The translations under genes were made by a program, and so were the position numbers. From NCBI RefSeq assembly GCF_009741735.1, contig NZ_WHOH01000001.1, positions 1,612,001-1,676,000 of the forward strand: DNA of 64,000 nt, given 5' to 3'. This DNA comes from Lentibacillus sp. JNUCC-1 (GTDB lineage Bacteria; Bacillota; Bacilli; Bacillales; Amphibacillaceae). How positions within the stretch are numbered: position 1 is the stretch's first letter; each line of letters opens with the position of its first letter. Below are positions 1-8,820 of the stretch, in pieces. The notes beneath the pieces were generated by a model. That model was not told where the DNA came from. It searched no databases and worked only from the letters and a program-made list of their open reading frames with translations.

Positions 1-348
1 ACCATTATATGTGACGAAGTAAAAATGAAACAGGTCTTCATCAACTTAGTCAAAAATGCCATTGAAGCTATGGATCAAGGCCATATCACACTTGAAGCAA
101 AAGAAGCCGCTCCTCATTACTTTAATTTATCGGTTTCCGATAACGGCCCAGGTATCCCGGATCATATTTTTAATCAGCTGGGACAACCCTTTCTCACAAC
201 GAAGCCAAATGGCGCAGGTTTGGGATTGTTAATATGCAAAAAGATTGCAGAAGCCCATGGCGGTCAATTGATGGTAGACAGCGAGGTTGGCAAAGGGACA
301 AAAGTTACTGTAAGTTTATTGAAATCGGAGACAGTTGAACGAGGGTAA
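1..348 (+). CDS. Sensor histidine kinase, C-terminal ATPase part (5' truncated by window)
   Basis: The reading frame is open from base 1 and ends at a TAA at 346-348, so only the last ~115 residues are present. They form the HATPase_c domain of a histidine kinase: an N box (QVFINLVKNAIEAM), G1 box (DNGPGIP), a TTKPNGAGLGL G2 region and a closing GTKVTVSLL strand. This is the ATP-binding half that phosphorylates the kinase's own His before transfer to a response regulator. The wording resembles the sporulation-type (KinA/B-like) kinases of Bacillus, but the sensor part is outside the window, so the signal is unknown. An internal ATG at 25 is not a real start because the N box begins upstream of it. 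Confidence 0.9.
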   Translation, partial: TIICDEVKMKQVFINLVKNAIEAMDQGHITLEAKEAAPHYFNLSVSDNGPGIPDHIFNQLGQPFLTTKPNGAGLGLLICKKIAEAHGGQLMVDSEVGKGTKVTVSLLKSETVERG

Positions 349-646
349 AAAAGAACAAAAACGACTTGAGCACCCCCAAGAGCATTAGCCAGCATATGTA
401 GTGACTTTTTTTGTCATGAGACGTTATGACTTATGACTCGAGGGGTAGGCGTTGGAGTGAAATGGAACTTAAGCTTAAGATTAAGTACATCCTTGATTAA
501 CATTCTTTTAACCATTCATCACATCATATACACTGCTTATGAGTAAGGTACCAGATCATTATATCGTTTTCTCAAAACAATAGGTGTAGGGCATGGATCA
601 GATGAATAGGAGGGCTTGGCGCCGGCCCTCCTACCCGTGGAGCAAA
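349..646. other. Intergenic stretch without a recognised gene
   Basis: About 300 bases between the kinase stop and tandem array A. I see no gene with a credible ribosome site and no recognisable RNA. The neighbouring genes converge here, so termination signals are expected, but no clear hairpin plus T-run stands out. Confidence 0.4.
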
Positions 647-772
647 AACCTGGATATATGGTGTGAAAACATGGATATATGTCATCAAAACCCGGATATA
701 CCGCCAGAAATTCTGGATAAGGGTGCGGAAGTTCTGGATAAGTTGGAAAAAACCTGGATAAACACCATTCGA
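647..772 (-). repeat. Tandem array A: six imperfect 21-bp units
   Basis: Units start every 21 bases (647, 668, 689, 710, 731, 752) and each carries CTGGATA or a close variant; the rest of each unit varies. On the minus strand the core reads TATCC(A/G)GG. The last unit runs straight into dispersed repeat R1 at 766. It lies between two convergent genes. All frames are partly open across it, but codon content is repeat-driven and no ribosome site is present, so I treat it as non-coding. It is related in core and period to arrays B-E. Confidence 0.85.
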
Positions 773-795
773 CAAAAACCGGGAAGTGACAGGCA
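766..795 (-). repeat. Dispersed repeat R1, copy 1 (short form)
   Basis: Contains CGACAAAAACCGGGAAGTGA followed by CAGGCAC. On the minus strand this reads GTGCCTGTCACTTCCCGG then TTTTTGTCGAATG. Other copies are at 2078, 14738, 22388 and 27111. Confidence 0.85.
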
Positions 796-814
796 CCGCA
801 GTCGTGCACCGCTT

Positions 815-1939
815 CTACACGGCGCACCTGTTGGGGCCTACTTCCATTTCTCTCCGTTCGTCTTCTTCTGGTTTTTTCTTGCCCATGTTGGTCTTTCTGA
901 TTTCTTCATGGCTGTTTGGCTGTGGCGGCAAGTTGTCTGTGACAAGGTCCTTGAATTTTTCTCTCTCTTCTACCTGCAAGCGTTCATTCTGTTGATAGAG
1001 ACGGCCCAGCTGTTCCTGCACCGTGCCATCGTCATTGATTTCTTGCATTTCACCAAAATGACCGGGCAGGACCATTAAATCCTGAGACAGTTCTTTATAG
1101 CGTTCATATAAGGTCTGATAAAGATCATCGACCCACTCATCTGCTTTACCGGCCAGATCCGGACGGCCTATCGACTCAATGAACAAGGTGTCGCCTGTCA
1201 TAACGTATTGGTTGTCCACGATAAGACTTGTGCTCCCTGTGGTATGGCCAGGTGAGTGGAAAGCATTGACTTCAATTGAGTCGCCAACAGTAAAGGTTGT
1301 GCCATCTTCCAGCTTATTATAATCGTAGGTCAGGCCTTCATCATCCTGGGATGGAAAATAATAATTGGCCTCTGAATCCTTCGCCAATATCTTCCCGCCT
1401 GAAATATGATCTGCATGGAGATGCGTGTCCACGACCGTTGTGATGGAGGCCTGTTTGTCTTTCGCGAAGTTCTTGTAGACTTCCGTCATTCTTACAGGAT
1501 CGACAACGAGCGCCTCCCCATTAGCAATAACCATATAGGAGAGACAGCCTTTCCCGATTCTGAGAAACTGGTAGAGTTCCCCACCATCCGAAAAATCACC
1601 AATCTTCACAGGTTCCAAATGTTCACTCCAAGCAGTCATGCCGCCTTCCAGATAGGTCACATTGTCAATCCCGGCTTCTTCCAGGATTTCAACACCTTTT
1701 TGAGAGGAAATACCCCTGGCACATACCACATAAATCGTCTGATTGTCAGGACGTTGTTTTTCCACGGTTTCCGTTTCATTTTCCAGTTGTTTAAAAGGGA
1801 TGTTCATGCTGGTAACATTTCGCCCTTGTATGGACCAATCATTATAATCATCTTCCCCGCGAATATCCAGCAGGAATACGTTCTCGTCAGCAAGTATCTT
1901 TTGAGCCAATTCTTTTGCGGTTATAGGTTGTAATGACAC
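815..1939 (-). CDS. Rhodanese-MBL fold fusion, YrkH/persulfide-dioxygenase-like
   Basis: 374 residues from a GTG at 1939, which sits 8 bases after AAGGAG; ATG at 1945 and GTG at 1948 are too close to that site. Residues ~5-115 are a rhodanese domain (LLDIRGEDDY; active-site loop VVCARGISS). Residues ~125-330 are a metallo-beta-lactamase fold with [19 protein letters not shown] and MTGDTLF metal-binding motifs. Such enzymes oxidise or transfer persulfide sulfur in sulfide detoxification. It is a paralogue of the yrkH-like gene at 24409-25536: both share the order rhodanese-then-MBL, the NLPPQPN segment and a C-terminal GPNRCA. A CstR-like operator lies 84 bases upstream (2023-2038). It stands alone, with no other sulfur gene next to it. 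The exact reaction is inferred. Confidence 0.85.
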   Translation of the reverse strand: MSLQPITAKELAQKILADENVFLLDIRGEDDYNDWSIQGRNVTSMNIPFKQLENETETVEKQRPDNQTIYVVCARGISSQKGVEILEEAGIDNVTYLEGGMTAWSEHLEPVKIGDFSDGGELYQFLRIGKGCLSYMVIANGEALVVDPVRMTEVYKNFAKDKQASITTVVDTHLHADHISGGKILAKDSEANYYFPSQDDEGLTYDYNKLEDGTTFTVGDSIEVNAFHSPGHTTGSTSLIVDNQYVMTGDTLFIESIGRPDLAGKADEWVDDLYQTLYERYKELSQDLMVLPGHFGEMQEINDDGTVQEQLGRLYQQNERLQVEEREKFKDLVTDNLPPQPNSHEEIRKTNMGKKKPEEDERREMEVGPNRCAV

Positions 1940-2022
1940 CTTCATCACTCCTTTTTAAAAATTGATGACTGTGTTGCGGTATACATATTATGGCTGTTTA
2001 AACTCCCAATCTATAGTCTTGG

Positions 2023-2038
2023 ATACCCTTTAGGGCAT
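2023..2038. promoter_or_regulatory. Putative CstR operator, degenerate copy
   Basis: ATACCCTTTAGGGCAT fits the ATACC-N6-GGTAT pattern seen four times around the yrk operon, with one mismatch (GGCAT). It lies upstream of the yrkH paralogue at 815-1939, which would place that gene in the same sulfur-stress regulon. Confidence 0.5.
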
Positions 2039-2077
2039 AGTGGTGAAACTAAGTGCATCCCCATTCGTCCTCTGACC

Positions 2078-2107
2078 ATTCGACAAAAACCGGGAAGTGA
2101 CAGGCAC
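2078..2107 (-). repeat. Dispersed repeat R1, copy 2 (short form)
   Basis: Same core as at 766-795. Here the TGACAGGCACT end is followed at once by an inverted partner (AGTGCTTGTCA, ending ~2132), so the repeat plus flank could fold into a hairpin of about 15 base pairs. Confidence 0.85.
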
Positions 2108-2174
2108 TCTTTCGTTAAAAAGTGCTTGTCACCAGCTGTTCAGAACGACCGCTTCTCCTTCATGCTTTCCACAA

Positions 2175-2501
2175 TCATGCCCCGCTCTTCTCTTTGATCA
2201 GCTTGTGCATGGCTTCGAGGAATCGCTCCTTAGTCTCCTGTGGAACTTTCGCAGCTTCTGCCTTCCATTGCTTCATCTGCTCCAGGTGCAGATTCTCCTC
2301 TGGCGGGTATGCGGCAATTTCTGCGAGCGTCGGGACATAGGGACTGGTCGCTACATGATGTGAGAGCTTATCAAAAACGGCTTGATAATCCATTTTCTTT
2401 AACAGCGGCACAAGTATCCCAATCTTTCTTTGCGTGATTTCGAAGTTTGGATAAACCTCTTTGATCGTTTTCAAAATATCTACAGCTTCTTCTTTTGTCA
2501 T
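2175..2501 (-). CDS. Phage G39P-like replicative helicase loader/inhibitor
   Basis: 108 residues from an ATG at 2501 preceded by AGGGGGT. The N-terminus (MTKEEAVDILKTIKEVYPNF) and the conserved 'VPLLKKMDYQAVFDKLSHHV...YVPTLAEIAAY' layout match the family of phage SPP1 G39P, which loads and inhibits the replicative helicase. It follows a DnaD-like gene, as in many Bacillus phages. No helicase or structural phage genes follow, so this looks like a leftover replication module rather than a prophage. A longer frame back to 2540 exists, but the ribosome site supports 2501. Confidence 0.7.
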   Translation of the reverse strand: MTKEEAVDILKTIKEVYPNFEITQRKIGILVPLLKKMDYQAVFDKLSHHVATSPYVPTLAEIAAYPPEENLHLEQMKQWKAEAAKVPQETKERFLEAMHKLIKEKSGA

Positions 2502-3219
2502 TCGCCTGTACCCCCTGAAGGTATGCTTCAAATATCGCATGATAGCTCTCCCGTGATTTTTCCTTCACGACAACTTTATGCCTGCGTTTCTCCTCTTTGT
2601 CTGCTTCATACGCCAGCACTTCATCCAACGTCGTCAACCCTGCTTTCGTCCATTCTTTTAAAATTTGCTCGATGTACCCGAGTGTTTTACCGCCCCTTCG
2701 GACGGTTAGGTTCATCGCGTGAATGACAGCTTCATCCCCTAACTTGTCATTCCATTCCAAAATCGCTTCCCTGATTATCGGTATGACCTTCCCAAAATTC
2801 TCTTCAAAAACGATCAATGAATCAATTTCCTCGCGGGCGCTTCTTCTGCTGCTTTTTTGTTTTTGTTTATATTTATGTATGGTCAAGTCCTGGTCCCCAG
2901 ATAGGTCAAGTGTTGGGTCAGCAGGTAGGTCAACTGATTGGACCAAAGAGATCATTTGATAGACTGGTGCGCCGCTGCGATTTCCTTTTTCATACCTGAT
3001 CAGCCCCTTGTCCACGAGCTGGGTACGGGCATTAACGACGCCTTGTTTGGAGAGACATGTGAGCTGCTGCACAGCTGAATTCGGCGCATTAAACGCCCTC
3101 TTCCACCTCACTGAGTTGTTTATTGACATCAGCGCATACCATAACGCAACCGCGCTCGGCGACAATCTATTCATCATCTTCCATTCCTTGAAAGCATTCA
3201 ATTCTTTAATATAATTCAT
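2371..3219 (-). CDS. DnaD-like phage replisome organiser (probable 3' frameshift)
   Basis: 282 residues from ATG at 3219, 9 bases after GAGGAG; the ATG at 3228 touches that site and is rejected. The N-terminal winged-helix part (MNYIKELNAFKEWKMMNRLS) and the C-terminal DnaD domain (VIPIIREAILEWNDKLG ... LGYIEQILKEWTKAGLTT) match phage replication initiators that help open origins and recruit helicase. The annotated stop at 2371 gives an implausible 131-base overlap with the G39P-like gene. Adding one G to the G5 run near 2510 would end the protein at a TGA that overlaps the next ATG as ATGA, the normal arrangement. The last ~45 residues are therefore probably not native. Confidence 0.75.
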   Translation of the reverse strand: MNYIKELNAFKEWKMMNRLSPSAVALWYALMSINNSVRWKRAFNAPNSAVQQLTCLSKQGVVNARTQLVDKGLIRYEKGNRSGAPVYQMISLVQSVDLPADPTLDLSGDQDLTIHKYKQKQKSSRRSAREEIDSLIVFEENFGKVIPIIREAILEWNDKLGDEAVIHAMNLTVRRGGKTLGYIEQILKEWTKAGLTTLDEVLAYEADKEEKRRHKVVVKEKSRESYHAIFEAYLQGVQANDKRRSCRYFENDQRGLSKLRNHAKKDWDTCAAVKENGLSSRF

Positions 3220-3272
3220 CTTTAACATCTCCTCATTTGTTTAATTTTTCCCATGCCAAATAGGAGCTCCAC

Positions 3273-3446
3273 TTACTGAAGCTCCTGGTCCTGAACCCAC
3301 TTTTCAATCACATCACGCGTAAAAAGAATCTTACTTCGCATCTTAAAATGCGGAATCTCATTTTTCCTCGCCATTGTATAGATCATATCTGCATGCACAC
3401 CCAGATATGCTGCAACTTCTTTTACCGTCATACGTTCTCGTTCCAA
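3273..3446 (-). CDS. Excisionase/MerR-type DNA-binding protein
   Basis: 57 residues from a TTG at 3446, spaced 7 bases after GGGGGTG; the in-frame ATG at 3431 is an alternative. The core TVKEVAAYLGVHADMIYTMA is a helix-turn-helix of the excisionase family (HTH_17), which binds DNA in mobile elements or sets lysogeny decisions. It precedes the DnaD-like gene on the same strand, so the three genes form one phage-derived cluster. Confidence 0.75.
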   Translation of the reverse strand: MERERMTVKEVAAYLGVHADMIYTMARKNEIPHFKMRSKILFTRDVIEKWVQDQELQ

Positions 3447-3675
3447 AACAAACACCCCCTTTCGCCGCCGCTCATTAATATAATCGAACGGAAGAGACGA
3501 AAAGGGGCGTTTTGGGTTGAATTAGTTGTTCGACAAAAATCGAGTGGATCGGGGAGTGAATTCATAGTCTTTTTTAAGATGAGCTAGTTTCGGTGGTTTG
3601 GTGATTTTAATCAACAATGAAGCACCAACCACTTGTAATACCCAGATTTTAGTATAAAAGATTAAAGCGTCATTA

Positions 3676-4056
3676 CTATGGTAAACTCAGTTTATTTTTC
3701 AAATAAGCTGCACCTATGTCTAGTAGAATTGGCAATGAAACACTTGAAAAGTTTGATGCTGCTTTTTTTGTTTCTTTCCATACCACGTTGTCACGAACTG
3801 TATCTAAAAACACGTGGCCGTTATAGGTTAATGAACTAATAGAAATGTATACAACACCGTCAAAATAAGAATCGAAGTTACCATTAATAAAACCTGCTTC
3901 TTGGAGTTTTTGAGCGGTGTAAATTATTGTATCTCGATTATAGTCTATCAGTTCTGGCAAATTGATTACTTCGTCGTGCATTAGATGTTCATTCAAATTT
4001 GTATGTTTTTCTATAGACAATAGTAAGTCTCTAGCACAATCGTGATTAAGTTCCAT
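3676..4056 (-). CDS. DUF2513 family protein
   Basis: 126 residues. The pattern MELNHDCARDLLLSIEKH ... LTYNGHVFLDTVRDNVVW matches DUF2513, small proteins common in phages and islands of Firmicutes. The function is unknown; a winged-helix-like fold is plausible from the layout. It is isolated, with no operon partner. Confidence 0.75.
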   Translation of the reverse strand: MELNHDCARDLLLSIEKHTNLNEHLMHDEVINLPELIDYNRDTIIYTAQKLQEAGFINGNFDSYFDGVVYISISSLTYNGHVFLDTVRDNVVWKETKKAASNFSSVSLPILLDIGAAYLKNKLSLP

Positions 4057-4196
4057 ATATCTTCCTCACTTTTTAATGAAATTAGATGAAGATAACATTT
4101 ACTAAATTAAGTCAATCCATACTGAAGTCTCTCCATGAAAAGCTATGAACCGTCTCCTATTGGAAAACACTGAACCGTAAACGTGAATCAGGACTT

Positions 4197-4322
4197 CTAA
4201 TGCTTCGTATCCTGATGTTTTTTAAGCGTTTTACCTGCTTTAGTTTTAGCCGTTTTAGAAGAAGCTTTGCTGCTAAGAGTCTTGCCTGCTTTTCCGACTT
4301 TTCCTCCTGAGTGCTTAGCCAA
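4197..4322 (-). CDS. 41-residue lysine/alanine/serine-rich basic protein
   Basis: Starts at TTG 4322, spaced well after GGAGGG. The product is strongly basic (12 Lys) and built of short Gly-Lys, Ser-Ser-Lys and Thr-Ala-Lys pieces: GGKVGKAGKTLSSKASSKTA. It has no hydrophobic core, so it is likely disordered and may bind nucleic acid, like short histone-H1-type tails. The good ribosome site and even composition argue it is a real gene. Confidence 0.65.
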   Translation of the reverse strand: MAKHSGGKVGKAGKTLSSKASSKTAKTKAGKTLKKHQDTKH

Positions 4323-4478
4323 TTTAATCCCTCCTTTATTTGTAAACCAAACCTGCCCTCCGTTTCCTATTTATACCAATCTATTTGTCAACGTAACTTT
4401 AACATACAAATATAATAACATCAACATATAGATGTATAACTTATGGAATAACACTACATATTGTGTATAAAAAAGAAA

Positions 4479-4516
4479 ATCCAGCAAAGTAAAGTTGAAT
4501 TTACTATGCTGGATTA
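4479..4516 (-). terminator. Terminator after hsdR
   Basis: Inverted repeat AATCCAGCA ... TGCTGGATT with an inner GTAAA/TTTAC pairing, followed on the minus strand by a T-rich run. It lies just past the hsdR stop at 4535. Confidence 0.75.
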
Positions 4517-4534
4517 TTAATTAGCTTTCTATTT

Positions 4535-7524
4535 TTACACTTCCCTAGCCCGATAATAAACTTCCTCTTTCATCTCATTCATCAAAAACGCACGCTGCTC
4601 TTCATTCTCCATCATTTTCTGGAAGAAGTTCTTTTCAGTCATACGGTCAATCAGGAAGTCCATGAATCTGTCTTCGAAACTGAAGGTGAAGTTATCTATG
4701 GAGTTGTTTTTAGCTCTATCTTGAAGTTCTTCGTCTTGTACCATATCTTCTACAAGTTGGTCCCGTGAGAGTTTGTCTTGCGGATCAAAGTCGGTACCGA
4801 ACTTTTCATTCATTCTATCGATAATGGAAGAGAGTCTTTCCTTCTCTTCTTCTGGCGCCGCGCCTCCTCCTGCATGCTGGGGCGGATCAATATCTACTCT
4901 TCCTTGTGTTTCAAGTTGAATGCTGCCTTCAAATACTTTTTGGTTGCGGTAGTATTCCAAGGCCACGTCATCTGCCAAATACACGCGCTCATTTGGCTTT
5001 TTTGGCAGTTTACGGAGCAGATAACTCAGATACACATATCGTTTATGCAGGTCGATATCGGTGAACGGGCCCACTTGCAGCACGAATGAATAGGTCCGAA
5101 TAAATTTAGAGGCGGCGCTCTTGAATTGATCTTGTGCTTCTTCGGTTAATTCTTTATTAAACCGATCCACCGCTTGATCCAGAACCGGGTTCAAGCGTTC
5201 CTGGGCACGTTTGTCTCTTAGCTTTCCGTTGAATTCCAACTCACTGACGGAATCGACCTCTCCCGTTGTATACACTTGCATGGAATCGAGCTCATACTGC
5301 AAATCGTATAGGATGTTCGGGTCAGTCACATCACTTAATCCAGTCACTTCATAGTAGCTCTGAAAAGCTTCTTGAATGACTTCAGGGTCATTTACAAAAT
5401 CCAGCACAAACGTATCTTCCTTACCACGGCATGTTCGGTTCAATCGTGATAATGTTTGAACGGCTTTTATACCACTCAATGGCTTATCAACGTACATCGT
5501 GTGAAGTAAAGGTTCATCAAAACCAGTCTGATACTTTTCAGCAACGATCAACACTTGGTATTCATCGGTTGAAAATTTATCTGGCAGTTCACCTTCACTC
5601 ATTTGGTTCATGCCAGCCTCCGTATAGGATAACCCATCATCGTCAACCGTTCCTGAAAAGGCGATCAGTGTTTTCATATCTGTATAGTTATGTTTTTTGA
5701 TATACGCATCAAACGCATGCTTGTATCTGACAGCATGGAGTCTGCTTCGAGTCACGAGCATGGCTTTGGCACGTCCGCCAATCTTGTGCCGAGTCACTCT
5801 CCGATAGTGCTCCACGATGATCGCTGTTTTCTGAGTAATACTATGCGGGTGCAGGGATACAAACCGGGCAATTTCTTGGGTGGCTTTTCCTTTAGCTACT
5901 TCTGGATCGTCACTGATACTTTTTTCGACTTTGTAAAAGGTCTCGTATGTGACATAGTTCTGCAGCACATCAAGAATAAATCCTTCTTCAATCGCTTGAC
6001 GCATTGAATAGATATGAAAAGGTTCTGGTACTTCCGTATCTGGATTATATGTCCCAAACTTTTCAATCGTCTTTGGTTTAGGCGTTGCTGTAAAGGCAAA
6101 GAAGGAGATATTATCCTGTTTACCGCTCTTTTCGATCGTTTCTACAATTTTTCCTCTGTACTGTCTAGCTCATCTTCCATTACTTTATCCGCTGCATAGG
6201 CATCATCCAGCGACTTATCGGAAAGGATGCTCGTCATCGCCGTCGAAGCTTTACCACCTTGTGAACTATGAGCTTCGTCAATCACAATGCCATATTTGCC
6301 ACGGGAAAATTCGCCAACCTTTTCGATGATGAACGGAAATTTCTGCAGCGTTGTAATAATGATACGCGTTTTGTTTTGAATGGCTTCGGCAAGCTGGTTG
6401 GAGTCTTCATCGATCTTTTGAACCACCCCTGCCTCATGCTCCAACTGATAAATCGCATCCTGCAGTTGCTTATCAAGTACACGACGGTCTGTTATGACAA
6501 TAATACTGTCAAAAATCGCTTCGTTATTTTCGTCATGCACTTTTGCCAAGCGGTGTGACAACCAGGAAATACTGTTCGTTTTGCCGCTTCCAGCCGAATG
6601 CTGTACAAGATAGTTGCCACCGACTTTCTTTGATTGAATATCGGCTTCAATTTTCCGGACGACATCCAGTTGATGATAGCGCGGGAAAATAACAATTTCT
6701 TTCTTATCAACGATCTCCCCTGTACTATCGCGTATATCTTTTTGTTCGATATATACAAAGCGGAACAAGAGATCCAGCAGACTGTCTTTTTGTAAAATAT
6801 CATTCCACAAATAAGACGTGCGGTAGTTGTTGTAGACCACAGGGTTACCCTTACCACCCTGGTTGCCACGATTGAAAGGCAGGAAAAAAGTACTTTCTTT
6901 ATTGAGCATTGTCGTCATCCAAACTTCATCCGTGTCCACAGCAAAATAAACCATTACACGTTTTTTCGGCTGAAACAGCAATTCTTTCGGGTCACGGTCT
7001 TTCTTGAATTGGCGTTTCGCGTGTTCAACGGTTTGCTGTGTTAAAGGGTTCTTCAGTTCCATAACAACAAGTGGAAAGCCATTGAGAAACAACACCATAT
7101 CAAGGCTATTATGATGTTTACTGCTGTAATACACTTGCCGGCTAACGGTGAAGATGTTGTTTTCATAGTTCTGCATCAAGAGCTGATTCAGGGTGCTTGG
7201 CGGTTTATTAAAGGCCAGCCTCAGAGACACCCCTCTATCCTTAATGCCATGACGCAGACAGTCAATCACACCACGACGGTTCAGCTCCTGGTCCAATCGA
7301 TCAAGAAAACGTTTCTCAAATTTATCACCATGAATCGTTTTGAGCCGTTCGAATTTCTTCGGTTGGGTTGCTTCCAGGAATTGAAACAACATCTCGACAT
7401 CGATAGCACGATCTTGAAAGACCTTGAGTGCTTCTCCATGAAGACGACGTTCTATATATCCGGCATTCATTAAACTTGTTTCAATGTTTTCTTCCAACCC
7501 CATTTCTGAGTAATCAATGGCCAA
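4535..7524 (-). pseudogene. hsdR: hsdR, type I restriction endonuclease subunit, frameshifted
   Basis: Begins at a TTG (7524) after AAAGGAGG. The first frame (7524-6142, 460 residues) has the PD-(D/E)xK nuclease motif (Asp142, Glu156, Lys158 in VVMELKNP), Walker A HSAGSGKTNS (~309-318) and the IDEAHSSQ box. It then hits a TAG. Inserting one A in the A5 run (T5 at 6148-6152 on the plus strand) restores ...EEKIVETIEKSGKQDN..., the FTATPKPKT helicase motif and the rest of the frame (6004-4535), including the helicase core and C-terminal HsdM-binding region. As written, the DNA-translocating, cleaving subunit is broken, so the system could methylate but not restrict. A base-calling error is equally possible. 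Confidence 0.85.
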
Positions 7525-7539
7525 TTGTGATCCTCCTTT

Positions 7540-8820
7540 CTAGTGAAGTTCTTCTGTTTCTGGTGCGTAATTTCTTACGTCTATTTTACCCGTAACAGCC
7601 TCATAAATAAGGGACTCGCGGTATTCTTTGAGTTTAGAGATTTGAGTCTTTGTTTCACTTATAACATCAAAAATTCCAGACGTTTCCTTTTCAAGATGAT
7701 CTACTATCTTAACTTGTTCTTCATAACTCGGTACTGCTAAAATATCATTTTCAATATCTGATCCAACTAAACTGGGTAAAGCCGTATTTGTTGTGTGGAT
7801 AGCCCAAGGGAAAATGCAAAATAAGAAATAAAACCACTTTGGAGAAGCACCTTTATAAAAGTGTGTATAATACATTGTGTCAACAGTCCAAAAAGGCTGA
7901 TTAACATAGATCGGTTTTCCTATTGTACCTTTCCTACCAAATAATACCGACTCGCCATCAAAAATATACTTATCAGTTTTCTTAAAGACCCCACCTGAAC
8001 CATACACATCAATGGCATCTTCACTGTCAAAATTTAATTCGTTCTCAATTTCCTTGCCGTTCATGACCTTAATCAGTCGCTTGAATTTAACTGTTTCCCA
8101 ATGATCTGGTATTTCACCAATCCACTCAACCCCTGAATCTTTCATTTTCACATTTGGATCAAGCCCTTTGGTCACCGTCTCCGTAATCACCGCCTGACGC
8201 TTTTCTTCCAGCAACTCGATTAAGCGTTCTTTGTAAGAGATAAGGGCGTCAATTTCTGATGTTTTATCATCTAAAAATTGTATAATACTATCTTGTTCGT
8301 GTAATGAGCTTGGTAAAAAAACACTTAAAGACCTAATTAACGATTGGGATATATTGGGTTGTCCACCACCACTTGCAGAGTTAATAATATCCTCTCTATT
8401 AGCCAGAAACCAATAGAACATAAACTTAACTCGAGTATTAATAGGATCAGTCAAAACACAACATGCTTGATTTGCTGCGCCTTTAATATTTGTGATAGCC
8501 AACTTACCTATCGTAGCACCATACATTGCTACCACTAATGAGTTTTTAGGATATATTCTTAATGTAGAAACCTCATTTAAAGCGAGTTGGGTAATTTTAT
8601 TTTTTGTATCGTTTAAATAACCGTCATTTAAGTCTCCCGTATTAATCCATTTTATGCTGCCATCAACGTGATAACTTTTATTTGTTGAATCAGGCGTACC
8701 ACCACTGCCAATCTCTTTAAACAATCGAGATAACTTCATCTTTTTCCAATGACCTGGTATTTTTCCTAACCATTCAATACCACTGTCTTTATATTCAAGA
8801 TATTGTTTAAGTCTTGACAT
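7540..8820 (-). CDS. hsdS: Type I restriction-modification specificity subunit
   Basis: 426 residues from ATG 8820, which overlaps the hsdM stop as TGATG. Two target-recognition domains are seen, each opening with a similar half: KDSGIEWLGKIPGHWKKMKL (N-terminal) and KDSGVEWIGEIPDHWETVKF (~210). The central and C-terminal conserved helices (LISYKERLIELLEEKRQAVI; LKEYRESLIYEAVTG) act as spacers between the domains. HsdS sets the split DNA recognition sequence for both methylation and cleavage. It looks intact. Confidence 0.93.
   Translation of the reverse strand: MSRLKQYLEYKDSGIEWLGKIPGHWKKMKLSRLFKEIGSGGTPDSTNKSYHVDGSIKWINTGDLNDGYLNDTKNKITQLALNEVSTLRIYPKNSLVVAMYGATIGKLAITNIKGAANQACCVLTDPINTRVKFMFYWFLANREDIINSASGGGQPNISQSLIRSLSVFLPSSLHEQDSIIQFLDDKTSEIDALISYKERLIELLEEKRQAVITETVTKGLDPNVKMKDSGVEWIGEIPDHWETVKFKRLIKVMNGKEIENELNFDSEDAIDVYGSGGVFKKTDKYIFDGESVLFGRKGTIGKPIYVNQPFWTVDTMYYTHFYKGASPKWFYFLFCIFPWAIHTTNTALPSLVGSDIENDILAVPSYEEQVKIVDHLEKETSGIFDVISETKTQISKLKEYRESLIYEAVTGKIDVRNYAPETEELH

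Noticed and set aside
593..1078. 161-residue plus-strand frame and the overlapping 96- and 74-residue minus frames at 537-827
   Set aside because: They run through array A, whose 21-base period keeps frames open, and through the antisense of the MBL gene. No ribosome site.
815..1939. Glyoxalase II call for the MBL protein
   Set aside because: The rhodanese domain and the GPNRCA end place it with YrkH-type sulfur enzymes.
2175..3446. Complete prophage
   Set aside because: Only three replication/excision-type genes; no integrase, capsid, tail or lysis genes nearby.
4535..7524. Two separate genes for the HsdR halves
   Set aside because: The halves join exactly by one base in an A run, and the second half has no ribosome site.
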